Of a stretch of DNA of 64,000 nt, positions 18,353 to 25,982 are shown piece by piece. The stretch's first letter is position 1. Every line of letters starts with the position of its first letter. Both the position numbers and the translations under genes were made by a program. The stretch lies in assembly GCA_018432235.1 (NCBI GenBank), contig JAHDLO010000020.1, positions 1 through 64,000 of the forward strand. The letters are read 5' to 3'. The notes beneath the pieces are model-generated. The model searched no databases. It was not told where the DNA came from and was given only the letters and a program-made list of their open reading frames with translations. The DNA comes from Clostridiaceae bacterium (GTDB taxonomy: Bacteria > Bacillota > Clostridia > Peptostreptococcales > Natronincolaceae).

Positions 18353-19027
18353 ATGTTAAATGACAACAGAATTCGTATTATAATAGGTCACTATGGCAGC
18401 GGCAAGACAGAGTTCTCTGTGAATTATGCTATAAAGCTAGCAGAAGAAAGCAAGAGAAACGTTGCCTTAGCAGACTTAGATGTTATAAATCCATATTTCA
18501 GAAGTCGTGAAAAATGGGAGCTACTTGAGACCTATAATATCAATGTGTTATCCAGCTATGTAAAGGGCTCAGGCTCTGATTTGCCTTCTGTATCTGCTGA
18601 TGTACTGGCACCACTTCAAAATTCAGATTACAATGTTGTACTAGATGTAGGTGGAGACTCAGCAGGAGCTAGAACCCTGGCAAGATACACAGAGTATTTT
18701 GTTGAGGGTGAATACGATATGTTCTGTGTTGTCAATGCCAATAGGCCTGAAACCCAGACCTTAGAAGGTGTTCTGGAGCATATTGCAGCAATAGAAAGAA
18801 CTACAAAAACTAAGGTAACGGGTTTAATAAATAACACCCATTTACTGAGGTTCACAACAATAGAAGACATTTTAAAGGGACAGGAGCTTTGTAAAGAGGT
18901 CTCCAGGGTCCTAAATATTCCGATTAAATATACCAGCATAATTCATACCTTGATGGCGGAGGTACCTGATAATATTGAGGGTACCGTCCTACCAATCAAA
19001 ATGATAATGCGGGAGGATTGGATGTAG
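18353..19027 (+). CDS. P-loop ATPase of the ParA/MinD-like type, function unknown
   Basis: A 224-aa protein with a clear nucleotide-binding loop GHYGSGKT (12-19), then ALADLDVINPYFRSRE and VVLDVGGDSAG as Walker-B-like strands. A later stretch, VVNANRPETQT, resembles the base-recognition segment of SIMIBI GTPases and ATPases. It sits inside the operon, 15 nt after the second kinase and 66 nt before the ferredoxin subunit. Related small ATPases accompany 2-oxoacid oxidoreductase genes in other Clostridia, as far as I recall. A role in cofactor insertion or complex maturation is possible but unproven. Confidence 0.75.
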   Translation: MLNDNRIRIIIGHYGSGKTEFSVNYAIKLAEESKRNVALADLDVINPYFRSREKWELLETYNINVLSSYVKGSGSDLPSVSADVLAPLQNSDYNVVLDVGGDSAGARTLARYTEYFVEGEYDMFCVVNANRPETQTLEGVLEHIAAIERTTKTKVTGLINNTHLLRFTTIEDILKGQELCKEVSRVLNIPIKYTSIIHTLMAEVPDNIEGTVLPIKMIMREDWM

Positions 19028-19093
19028 CTTTTGCTGGAGGCAGTGGCCGATGAAGGCTTATGATATATTTAAACAATCAAGGAGGGTTGAACG

Positions 19094-19321
19094 ATGGCTA
19101 AAAGACAAGGTAGAGTTATTTTTGAAGAGAACCGTTGTAAGGGATGTGAGCTTTGTACAACTGTTTGTCCTGTTAATATCGTGAAAATGAATAAAACAAA
19201 GATCAACGTAAAGGGTTACCATCCAGCAACTGTTGACGAGATGGAAAAATGTATTGCCTGTGCAAACTGCGCAACAATCTGTCCTGATGTCGTTATAAAA
19301 GTAGAAACAGTAGAAGAATAA
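19094..19321 (+). CDS. 2-oxoacid:ferredoxin oxidoreductase, delta (ferredoxin) subunit
   Basis: A 75-aa protein with two [4Fe-4S] motifs, CKGCELCTTVCP and CIACANCATICP. It passes electrons from the thiamine-pyrophosphate site to free ferredoxin. It opens the four-subunit set delta-alpha-beta-gamma, with GGAGGG as ribosome binding site. Confidence 0.93.
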   Translation: MAKRQGRVIFEENRCKGCELCTTVCPVNIVKMNKTKINVKGYHPATVDEMEKCIACANCATICPDVVIKVETVEE

Positions 19322-19345
19322 GAAAAATTGTAGGGAGGGAATCTG

Positions 19346-20404
19346 ATGGCTAAAGTATTAATGAAGGGTAACGAGGCGATTGGTGCTGCTGCTATAAAGG
19401 CTGGCTGTAAATATTTCTTCGGTTATCCAATAACACCACAAAATGAATTACCTGAGTTTATGTCAAGAGAATTACCTAAAATAGGCGGAGCTTTTGTTCA
19501 GGCTGAGTCTGAGGTTGCAGCTATAAATATGATTTACGGTGGAGCAGGAACAGGGGCAAGAGTTATGACTTCTTCTTCATCTCCTGGAATCGCATTAAAG
19601 CAAGAGGGAATTTCATATATCGCAGGAGCAGAGCTGCCTTGTGTAATCGTTAACATCAGTAGAGGGGGCCCTGGATTAGGTGGTATCCAACCTTCACAGG
19701 CTGACTACTTCATGTCTACAAGAGGTGGCGGAAATGGTGACTATAGACATCTATGCTATGCACCAGCTACATTACAAGAGGCAGTTGATTTAACAATAGA
19801 AGCCTTCGACGTAGCAGATCAATACAGAACTCCAGTTATCGTTATTGGAGATGGTATGATCGGACAAATGATGGAGCCAGTAGAGTTCAATGAGCCTACA
19901 AAGAGAAATCTACCTGAAAAGACTTGGGCAACTACTGGAACTGAGGGCAAGAGAAAGCCTAACATCATCAACTCCTTAGCTCTTGACCCAGCAGAGCTAG
20001 AAAAGCATAATATCAAGCTTGATAACAAATATAAAGAAATCGAAGCTAACGAGACTAGATATGAAATGTACAAGACTGAGGATGCTGAAATAGTATTTGT
20101 GGCTTATGGTACAACCTCAAGAATTGTTAAAAATACAATTGAAGCGTTAAGAGCAGAAGGTATTAAGGCTGGTTTAATCAGACCAATTACCTTATGGCCA
20201 TTCCCAAATAAGGCCTTTACAGAAATTCCTGCAGCTAAAGCATTACTTACTGTAGAAATGAGTATGGGTCAAATGATTGACGACGTTAAAATAGCAAATG
20301 AGGGAAGATTACCGATTCATTTCTATGGTAGATCAGGTGGTATGATACCATCACCAGAGGAAATCGGAAATAAGGCTAAGGAAGTATTAGGGGGTGTGAA
20401 ATAA
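19346..20404 (+). CDS. vorB: 2-oxoacid:ferredoxin oxidoreductase, alpha subunit (VorB type)
   Basis: A 352-aa subunit with the family start KGNEAIGAAAIKAGC and GYPITPQNELPE. Its size and sequence fit the 3-methyl-2-oxobutanoate (2-oxoisovalerate) type rather than pyruvate oxidoreductase. The complex converts branched 2-oxoacids plus CoA to acyl-CoA, CO2 and reduced ferredoxin. The beta-subunit start overlaps its last base. The neighbouring ptb and buk genes support the branched-chain assignment. Confidence 0.92.
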   Translation: MAKVLMKGNEAIGAAAIKAGCKYFFGYPITPQNELPEFMSRELPKIGGAFVQAESEVAAINMIYGGAGTGARVMTSSSSPGIALKQEGISYIAGAELPCVIVNISRGGPGLGGIQPSQADYFMSTRGGGNGDYRHLCYAPATLQEAVDLTIEAFDVADQYRTPVIVIGDGMIGQMMEPVEFNEPTKRNLPEKTWATTGTEGKRKPNIINSLALDPAELEKHNIKLDNKYKEIEANETRYEMYKTEDAEIVFVAYGTTSRIVKNTIEALRAEGIKAGLIRPITLWPFPNKAFTEIPAAKALLTVEMSMGQMIDDVKIANEGRLPIHFYGRSGGMIPSPEEIGNKAKEVLGGVK

Positions 20405-21150
20405 TGGCTGAGATTTTCAATAAAACAGAGGGTTTAACCGATAAACAATTTCACTACTGTCCAGGATGTACTCACGGGATTATTCATAGATTAGTTGGTG
20501 AAGTATTAGTAGAGCTAGGCGTGCTAGGCAAAACAGTTGGAGTTGCACCTGTTGGCTGTTCAGTTTTAGCTTACGATTATTTCAATTGCGATATGCACGA
20601 GGCAGCTCATGGTAGAGCACCAGCAGTTGCTACAGGAATTAAGCGAATTTTACCAGAAAATGTTGTATTCACTTATCAAGGTGACGGGGACTTGGCCTCC
20701 ATTGGTACAGCAGAGATTATCCATGCTGCCCACAGAGGCGAAAAGTTCACTACAATCTTTGTAAACAACGCCATATACGGTATGACAGGTGGACAAATGG
20801 CACCGACTACGCTAATCGGACAAAAGGCAACGACTGCACCCTATGGCAGACAGCAGGCAACAGCAGGTATGCCATTAAGAATGTCAGAGATGCTGGCTAC
20901 AATTGATGGCGCAGTATTTGTAGAGAGAGTATCTGTACACAATGTTGCAGCCATCAGAAAAGCAAAGAAGGCTATTAAAAAGGCCTTTGAGGTTCAAATA
21001 GAGGGTAAAGGCTTTGGTATCGTAGAGGTATTATCAACTTGTCCTACAAACTGGGGTATTTCACCTGTGGATTCATTAAAATGGTTAGAGGAAAACATGA
21101 TTCCATACTATCCATTAGGAAACTTCCGTACACCAGAGGAGGGGAAATAA
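20404..21150 (+). CDS. 2-oxoacid:ferredoxin oxidoreductase, beta (TPP-binding) subunit
   Basis: A 248-aa subunit. The thiamine-pyrophosphate motif GDGDLASIG is followed by NNAIYGMTGGQ, as in VorA and PorB proteins. Cysteines for the proximal cluster lie at the N-terminus (YCPGCTHG). Its start overlaps the alpha stop and its stop is 1 nt before the gamma start, so the three are tightly coupled. Confidence 0.93.
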   Translation: MAEIFNKTEGLTDKQFHYCPGCTHGIIHRLVGEVLVELGVLGKTVGVAPVGCSVLAYDYFNCDMHEAAHGRAPAVATGIKRILPENVVFTYQGDGDLASIGTAEIIHAAHRGEKFTTIFVNNAIYGMTGGQMAPTTLIGQKATTAPYGRQQATAGMPLRMSEMLATIDGAVFVERVSVHNVAAIRKAKKAIKKAFEVQIEGKGFGIVEVLSTCPTNWGISPVDSLKWLEENMIPYYPLGNFRTPEEGK

Positions 21151-21151
21151 T

Positions 21152-21694
21152 ATGGCAGCAGAAAAAGTAATATTAGCAGGCTTTGGTGGGCAAGGCGTTA
21201 TGTCCATGGGGCAGTTATTAACCTATGCAGGTATGATTGAAAACAAAAATGTTTCTTGGTTACCTTCCTATGGTCCAGAAATGCGTGGCGGCACAGCTAA
21301 CTGTGCAGTTATTGTATCTGATACACCCGTAGGTTCACCTATTATAACCAACGATGCAACAGCAGCAATTGTAATGAACTTGCCATCTCTGGTTAAGTTC
21401 GAGGGCAACCTGATCAATGGTGGAAACTTATTAATCAATAGCTCATTAATCACTCAAAAGGCTGAAAGAGAAGATGTTAAGACCTACTATATACCAGCTA
21501 ATGAAATTGCCGGAGAAATTGGCAACAGCAGAGTCGCCAACATCGTAATGCTGGGTGCATATTTAGAATTAACAAAGGTTGTTACTGTTGATTCAGTTAT
21601 CGAAGCCCTAAAGAAGGTATTTGGTCCTGACAAGCAGCATTTAGTGCCTTTAAATAAGGAAGCACTAGAGCGTGGTGCAGCTGCAGTAAAATAG
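21152..21694 (+). CDS. 2-oxoacid:ferredoxin oxidoreductase, gamma subunit
   Basis: A 180-aa subunit with the N-terminal GFGGQGVMSMGQLL motif and SYGPEMRGGTANC, typical of the gamma domain that helps bind CoA. It is the last gene of the operon; a strong terminator begins 19 nt after its stop. Confidence 0.92.
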   Translation: MAAEKVILAGFGGQGVMSMGQLLTYAGMIENKNVSWLPSYGPEMRGGTANCAVIVSDTPVGSPIITNDATAAIVMNLPSLVKFEGNLINGGNLLINSSLITQKAEREDVKTYYIPANEIAGEIGNSRVANIVMLGAYLELTKVVTVDSVIEALKKVFGPDKQHLVPLNKEALERGAAAVK

Positions 21695-21713
21695 AATAAA
21701 AAGAAACAGGATG

Positions 21714-21744
21714 GCCCTTCTCCAGAAATGGAGGAGGGCTTTTT
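21714..21744 (+). terminator. Rho-independent terminator of the buk-ptb-vor operon
   Basis: GCCCTTCTCCA pairs with TGGAGGAGGGC (one G-U) around a GAAA tetraloop, followed by TTTTT. Confidence 0.95.
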
Positions 21745-21842
21745 AGCGCAAATTGGGCGTGAGAATAGACCCCTCTATTTTTTAGCATTCTGAAAATACA
21801 AGAACATGAATATATATTAATAAAAACAAAGGAGGGACTTCT

Positions 21843-22343
21843 ATGGAGGTAACAGGATACCTGGCGAATATATCGGAAAGACTATCGCGATACTTTGATA
21901 TTAACCAGAACTTTCTATATAGGGATATGGAATACCAGCTGCAGGCTAGGTCCTTTATTCGGAATGAGAAATATTTAGGCAGCAAAAAGCTGACCCTATA
22001 TGCCTACGAAAACAATGAGCACTGTCTGGTTAAGCATTATCAGAATATGGATTCTGGAGGATTGAGGTGCTTTTTGGATAACCTAAAGGCGTACACAATG
22101 GATAATGTAAAGCCCCATGATGAACATATGCTCAGCATAGTAAATGGTGTTATCTTGATGGAGGCGTTTGATAATGCCGAAATACAAAGGGAGATAGAGA
22201 CGTATAAATTTTATAAGAGCTTTTCCTTTGGACTGCAGGGTTGGGTGTATCAACGGGTGCTGCTGGTGAACCTGAGTTCGGGAGAGGTAATAACGAATAG
22301 AAGGGGGCGGGAAGTGGCAAAGTTTTATAAAATAAAAAAATAG
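21843..22343 (+). CDS. Hypothetical protein, 166 aa
   Basis: A soluble 166-aa protein with a helical N-terminal part (about 1-40, rich in Y, F and R) and a mixed C-terminal part. It contains many aromatic residues and no cysteine pair or signal peptide. The ATG at 21843 has AAAGGAGG 9 nt upstream. It ends 13 nt before the CstA-type gene, so the two are likely co-transcribed. I do not recognise the family. Confidence 0.7.
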   Translation: MEVTGYLANISERLSRYFDINQNFLYRDMEYQLQARSFIRNEKYLGSKKLTLYAYENNEHCLVKHYQNMDSGGLRCFLDNLKAYTMDNVKPHDEHMLSIVNGVILMEAFDNAEIQREIETYKFYKSFSFGLQGWVYQRVLLVNLSSGEVITNRRGREVAKFYKIKK

Positions 22344-22356
22344 AAGGGGGATAATT

Positions 22357-23958
22357 ATGAATGCATTAACCTTGGTTCTGGTCAGTAGTGTCATCTTCAT
22401 TATCGCCTATGTGACTTATGGGGCATGGCTGGCTAAGCAATGGGGCGTCGATGTAAAGAGAAAAACCCCAGCCCATACAAAGGGTGATGGCGTGGATTAT
22501 GTTCCTGCAAAGGCACCGGTGCTGTTGGGACATCATTTTGCTTCAATAGCAGGGGCAGGACCAATTGTAGGACCAATAACAGCAGCTATGTTCGGCTGGG
22601 TGCCTGTAGTTCTTTGGATCATTGTGGGAGGTATTTTTTTCGGGGGCGTACAGGATTTCGGCTCCTTATTTGCCTCCATACGCCATGATGGAAAGTCCAT
22701 AGGAGAGGTTATAGAGGTAAATATGGGGAAAAGAGGCAAAAAGCTCTTTGCTATATTTGCATGGCTGACCCTTCTGCTGGTGGTGGCAGCCTTTACAAAC
22801 ATTGTGGCCGATACCTTTGTCAGTGTACCACAGGCAGCTACAGCTTCGGTGTTGTTTATAGCATTAGCTATAGCCTTCGGATTTGCCGTCTACAGAAGAG
22901 GCGTTTCTCTTGCATGGGGAAGTGTCATAGGTGTTGTGCTTTTATTTATCTGTATCGCCTTGGGCAATATGTTTCCACTGGCTTTATCAAAGGAAGTTTG
23001 GATTGGTATTTTAATGGTTTATATTTTTGTAGCCTCTGTAACACCAGTATGGATTCTATTACAGCCTAGAGATTATCTGAACTCATTTTTATTATATGCA
23101 ATGATTATAGGTGCTGTATTAGGCTTGTTCATAACCAGACCAACGCTGCAGCTGGAGGCCTTTACCGGCTTCTCGGTAAAGGGGCAGTACCTGTTCCCTA
23201 TGCTTTTTGTCACCGTTGCCTGCGGTGCCATTTCAGGCTTCCACTCATTGGTGGGCTCAGGCACCTCCTCTAAGCAGCTGGATAGCGAGATGGATGCAAA
23301 GGTAGTAGGCTATGGCGGAATGCTGATTGAATGTGTTTTGGCGATTATCGCTATTATTACAGCAGCATATGTTTCAAAGGAAAAATTAGGGGAGCTGGGG
23401 GGAGCAATTAATGTTTTCTCTGATGGCATAGGAAACTTTATGCAGAGCTTTGGTATTCCAATATCAGTAGGTAAGCCCTTCGTTGCACTGGCAGTTTCGG
23501 CCTTTGCCCTCACCAGCCTGGACACCGCCACAAGGCTTGCACGATTTATCTTCCAGGAATTCTTTGGAGATGCAAAGGCAGAAAAGCAGAGTATACTGAC
23601 AAATCGTTATGTTTCAACGCTTGTTACAGTCATATTGGGTGGTACACTGTCCATATACGGCTATGCAAAGGTTTGGCCGGTATTCGGATCAGCTAACCAG
23701 CTGTTGGCAGCACTGGCATTGTTGGCAGTGGCAGTGTGGCTCAAGCATTCAGGAAAGAACTACAAGATGTTTACAATACCTATGACCTTTATGTTTGTAG
23801 TAACAGTGGTGGCGCTTTTCTTCCTGATAAAGACAAATTTTGTAGCAAAAAACTATATTCTTGTTGTATTCCCTGTGCTGCTGTTGGTCTTGGCCTTTGT
23901 GCTGGCATATCAGGCAGTGACGGAGCTGACAAAGCCGGCATCGAAACGGCATAATTAG
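22357..23958 (+). CDS. CstA-family carrier (carbon starvation protein)
   Basis: A 533-aa integral membrane protein with about 15 hydrophobic segments. Family blocks are FGHHFASIAGAGPI-like (GHHFASIAGAGPIVGP), GGVQDFGSLFASIRHDGKS, SGFHSLVGSGTSSKQL and SLDTATRLARFIFQE. CstA and BtsT proteins take up peptides or pyruvate when carbon is short. This is the shorter form without the long C-terminal region of E. coli CstA. It follows the 166-aa hypothetical gene in an apparent two-gene operon, next to an amino-acid fermentation operon, which fits peptide uptake. Confidence 0.9.
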   Translation: MNALTLVLVSSVIFIIAYVTYGAWLAKQWGVDVKRKTPAHTKGDGVDYVPAKAPVLLGHHFASIAGAGPIVGPITAAMFGWVPVVLWIIVGGIFFGGVQDFGSLFASIRHDGKSIGEVIEVNMGKRGKKLFAIFAWLTLLLVVAAFTNIVADTFVSVPQAATASVLFIALAIAFGFAVYRRGVSLAWGSVIGVVLLFICIALGNMFPLALSKEVWIGILMVYIFVASVTPVWILLQPRDYLNSFLLYAMIIGAVLGLFITRPTLQLEAFTGFSVKGQYLFPMLFVTVACGAISGFHSLVGSGTSSKQLDSEMDAKVVGYGGMLIECVLAIIAIITAAYVSKEKLGELGGAINVFSDGIGNFMQSFGIPISVGKPFVALAVSAFALTSLDTATRLARFIFQEFFGDAKAEKQSILTNRYVSTLVTVILGGTLSIYGYAKVWPVFGSANQLLAALALLAVAVWLKHSGKNYKMFTIPMTFMFVVTVVALFFLIKTNFVAKNYILVVFPVLLLVLAFVLAYQAVTELTKPASKRHN

Positions 23959-24003
23959 AGCTGGACTTTGGAGGAATACAAAGAAAGGTAAAATGATTAA
24001 AAG

Positions 24004-24030
24004 AAGGATGGGATAATCTCATCCTTTTTT
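24004..24030 (+). terminator. Rho-independent terminator after the CstA-type gene
   Basis: AAGGATGGGAT pairs with ATCTCATCCTT with one G-U and is followed by a T run. It lies 46 nt past the stop codon. Confidence 0.85.
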
Positions 24031-24211
24031 CATGCCTGAAAACTCAAGATTTATCTCAACCTTCAAATGACACATTACACAAGTGGCATTTCTGAATATA
24101 TGACATATACTGAATAAGTAAAGCGGGCATAATAAAGGATATGCGTTGAGTTTGAAGGACACATATGTTAGAATTAAAAAGATAAGCCATTGGAAGGGAG
24201 CACTTTTATAT

Positions 24212-25558
24212 ATGGGTAAGCTATTTGGAACAGATGGCGTTAGAGGGATTGCAAACAAGGATTTGACACCGGAGCTGGCCTACAAGCTGGGAAGGATCGG
24301 TGCATACGTATTATTAAAGAACAGTAAAAAAGCAAAGGTTATCATAGGAAAGGATACCAGGCTTTCAGGAGATTTATTGGAAAATGCAATGGTGGCAGGA
24401 TTTTTGTCCATGGGTGTGGATGTAGTGGCCTTAGGGGTAATACCAACACCTGCCGTAGCATATTTAGTGAGACATTTACAGGCAGATTGTGGCGTGATGA
24501 TTTCAGCTTCCCACAACCCTGCAGAATATAACGGAATAAAATTCTTCAACCATCAGGGCTATAAGCTGCCGGATGAAGTCGAGGATGAGATAGAAGGCTA
24601 CATACTAGAGGACAAGGACGTTGAGATAAGAGTAACAGGAGCAGACATTGGAGTTTTAACTCCCCTAGGAAATGCCAATCAGCTTTATTCAAGCTATTTG
24701 GCCTCCACCATCGAGGGAGACCTTAAGGGGTTAAAAATAGTATTAGACACTGGTAATGGTGCTGCCTATAAAATAGCGGAGGAAATATTTGTAGAGCTGG
24801 GCGCAGAGGTGCATATAATAAATAATAAACCAAATGGCGTAAATATCAATTTGCACTGTGGCTCCACCCATCCGGAGGTGCTGCAGGCCGTAGTTAAGGA
24901 AATTGGCGCAGATTTGGGCATTACCTTCGATGGAGATGCCGATAGAGCTATTGCCGTCAGCAATGAGGGTCAAATAATAGATGGCGATCATATAATGGCA
25001 ATATGCAGCAGGAGATTAAAGCGACATAACGTCTTAAAGAAAAACACGCTGGTGGCGACTGTAATGAGCAATATAGGCTTAGATATAGCCATGAAGGAAA
25101 TGGGCTGCCAAACGGTGAAAACAAGGGTCGGAGACCGATATGTGCTGGAGGAAATGATCAAGGGAAGCTACTCCCTTGGCGGAGAGCAGTCCGGTCATAT
25201 TATCTTTCTTGACTATAACACCACTGGGGATGGTATACTTACAGCTCTGCAGCTGGTGGCAGCAGTAAAGGAGGAAAGCAAAAGCTTATCGGAGCTTTCA
25301 AAAATAATGACCTCCTATCCGCAGGTGCTGGTAAACGCTAAAGTAACAGGCCCCGACAAAAATGCCTATCTAGAAGACGCTGAAATAATGGCGGAGATAA
25401 AAAGAATAGAAGAAAAGCTGGCAGGAGAAGGCCGGGTTTTAATCAGACCATCAGGAACAGAGCCGTTGGTACGAGTAATGCTGGAGGGCAAGAATCAGGA
25501 GGAGCTAAATATTTTAGCAAATAGCCTTGCCAAACTGATAGAAAATAGATTAAACTAG
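24212..25558 (+). CDS. glmM: Phosphoglucosamine mutase
   Basis: A 448-aa enzyme converting glucosamine-6-phosphate to glucosamine-1-phosphate for peptidoglycan synthesis. The phosphoserine loop [12 protein letters not shown], the metal-binding DGDADR and the C-terminal [12 protein letters not shown] are all present. The ATG at 24212 gives [12 protein letters not shown], the standard family start; a TTG at 24146 would add 22 unlikely residues. It precedes the glmS ribozyme and glmS, so two consecutive steps of UDP-GlcNAc synthesis lie together. Confidence 0.97.
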   Translation: MGKLFGTDGVRGIANKDLTPELAYKLGRIGAYVLLKNSKKAKVIIGKDTRLSGDLLENAMVAGFLSMGVDVVALGVIPTPAVAYLVRHLQADCGVMISASHNPAEYNGIKFFNHQGYKLPDEVEDEIEGYILEDKDVEIRVTGADIGVLTPLGNANQLYSSYLASTIEGDLKGLKIVLDTGNGAAYKIAEEIFVELGAEVHIINNKPNGVNINLHCGSTHPEVLQAVVKEIGADLGITFDGDADRAIAVSNEGQIIDGDHIMAICSRRLKRHNVLKKNTLVATVMSNIGLDIAMKEMGCQTVKTRVGDRYVLEEMIKGSYSLGGEQSGHIIFLDYNTTGDGILTALQLVAAVKEESKSLSELSKIMTSYPQVLVNAKVTGPDKNAYLEDAEIMAEIKRIEEKLAGEGRVLIRPSGTEPLVRVMLEGKNQEELNILANSLAKLIENRLN

Positions 25559-25562
25559 ACTC

Positions 25563-25592
25563 ATGGGGTCAGTTGGCGAAGGCTGACCCCAT
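25563..25592 (+). repeat. 10-bp hairpin after glmM
   Basis: ATGGGGTCAG pairs perfectly with CTGACCCCAT. No T tract follows (ATAATAAAAA), so it is not a classic terminator. It may stabilise the glmM 3' end or be a weak attenuator. Confidence 0.6.
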
Positions 25593-25612
25593 ATAATAAA
25601 AATGAAGGAGGT

Positions 25613-25666
25613 ATGTCCATGAAGCAGCATAGAAAACTAAATAGTTTACGAAGCGCCTGGACTTAG
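25613..25666 (+). CDS. Possible leader peptide overlapping the glmS ribozyme
   Basis: AAGGAGG at 25605-25611 is followed by in-frame ATG codons at 25613 and 25619. The ATG at 25619 has ideal spacing. A 15-codon reading frame from it ends at the TAG at 25664-25666. The frame runs across the expected ribozyme cleavage site between A25652 and G25653. The encoded peptide (MKQHRKLNS...) is basic and matches nothing I know. It is either a genuine leader or a chance ORF behind a good ribosome binding site. Confidence 0.4.
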   Translation: MSMKQHRKLNSLRSAWT

Positions 25667-25835
25667 ATGGTACGGATAATTAATGATCTAAGTTGACGAG
25701 GAACAGGGTTTATCGAAAGATTCGGCGGATGCCCTGCGGTGACTCACCACCGACAAAGAGGTAACAAACCTATCAAGTGATTGATAGAACAAGATACTTC
25801 GGGTGAGAAGTCTTAAAAGTGAATAAAACACTTCA
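25646..25835 (+). ncRNA. glmS ribozyme/riboswitch
   Basis: The conserved core is readable in order: AGCGCC after the cleavage site (G25653), then GTTGACGAGGA, then a TTATCGAAA stretch, TTCGGCGGATGCC, and ACCGACAAAG with GTAACAAACC. Downstream stems P3-P4 follow up to about 25835. In the known class, glucosamine-6-phosphate triggers self-cleavage and lowers glmS expression. It lies 150 nt upstream of glmS, with a terminator-like hairpin between them. The exact 3' end is an estimate. Confidence 0.93.
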
Positions 25836-25837
25836 AT

Positions 25838-25863
25838 AAGGCTAGCATTGCTACGCCTTTTTT
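25838..25863 (+). terminator. Terminator-like hairpin between ribozyme and glmS
   Basis: AAGGCTAGC pairs with GCTACGCCTT with one bulged base around ATT, followed by a T run. Its place between ribozyme and glmS suggests that transcription may be attenuated or restarted here. Confidence 0.7.
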
Positions 25864-25982
25864 GCTGCCTAAAAACAGAGACTTTGTTAGAGGTTTATTA
25901 AAAAAGGTTTATTTTGTCATGGAGTTATAAAGTTGTTAAAATCGAGCAATATAATAAAAGAGGCTTGAAAGGAGAATATATT

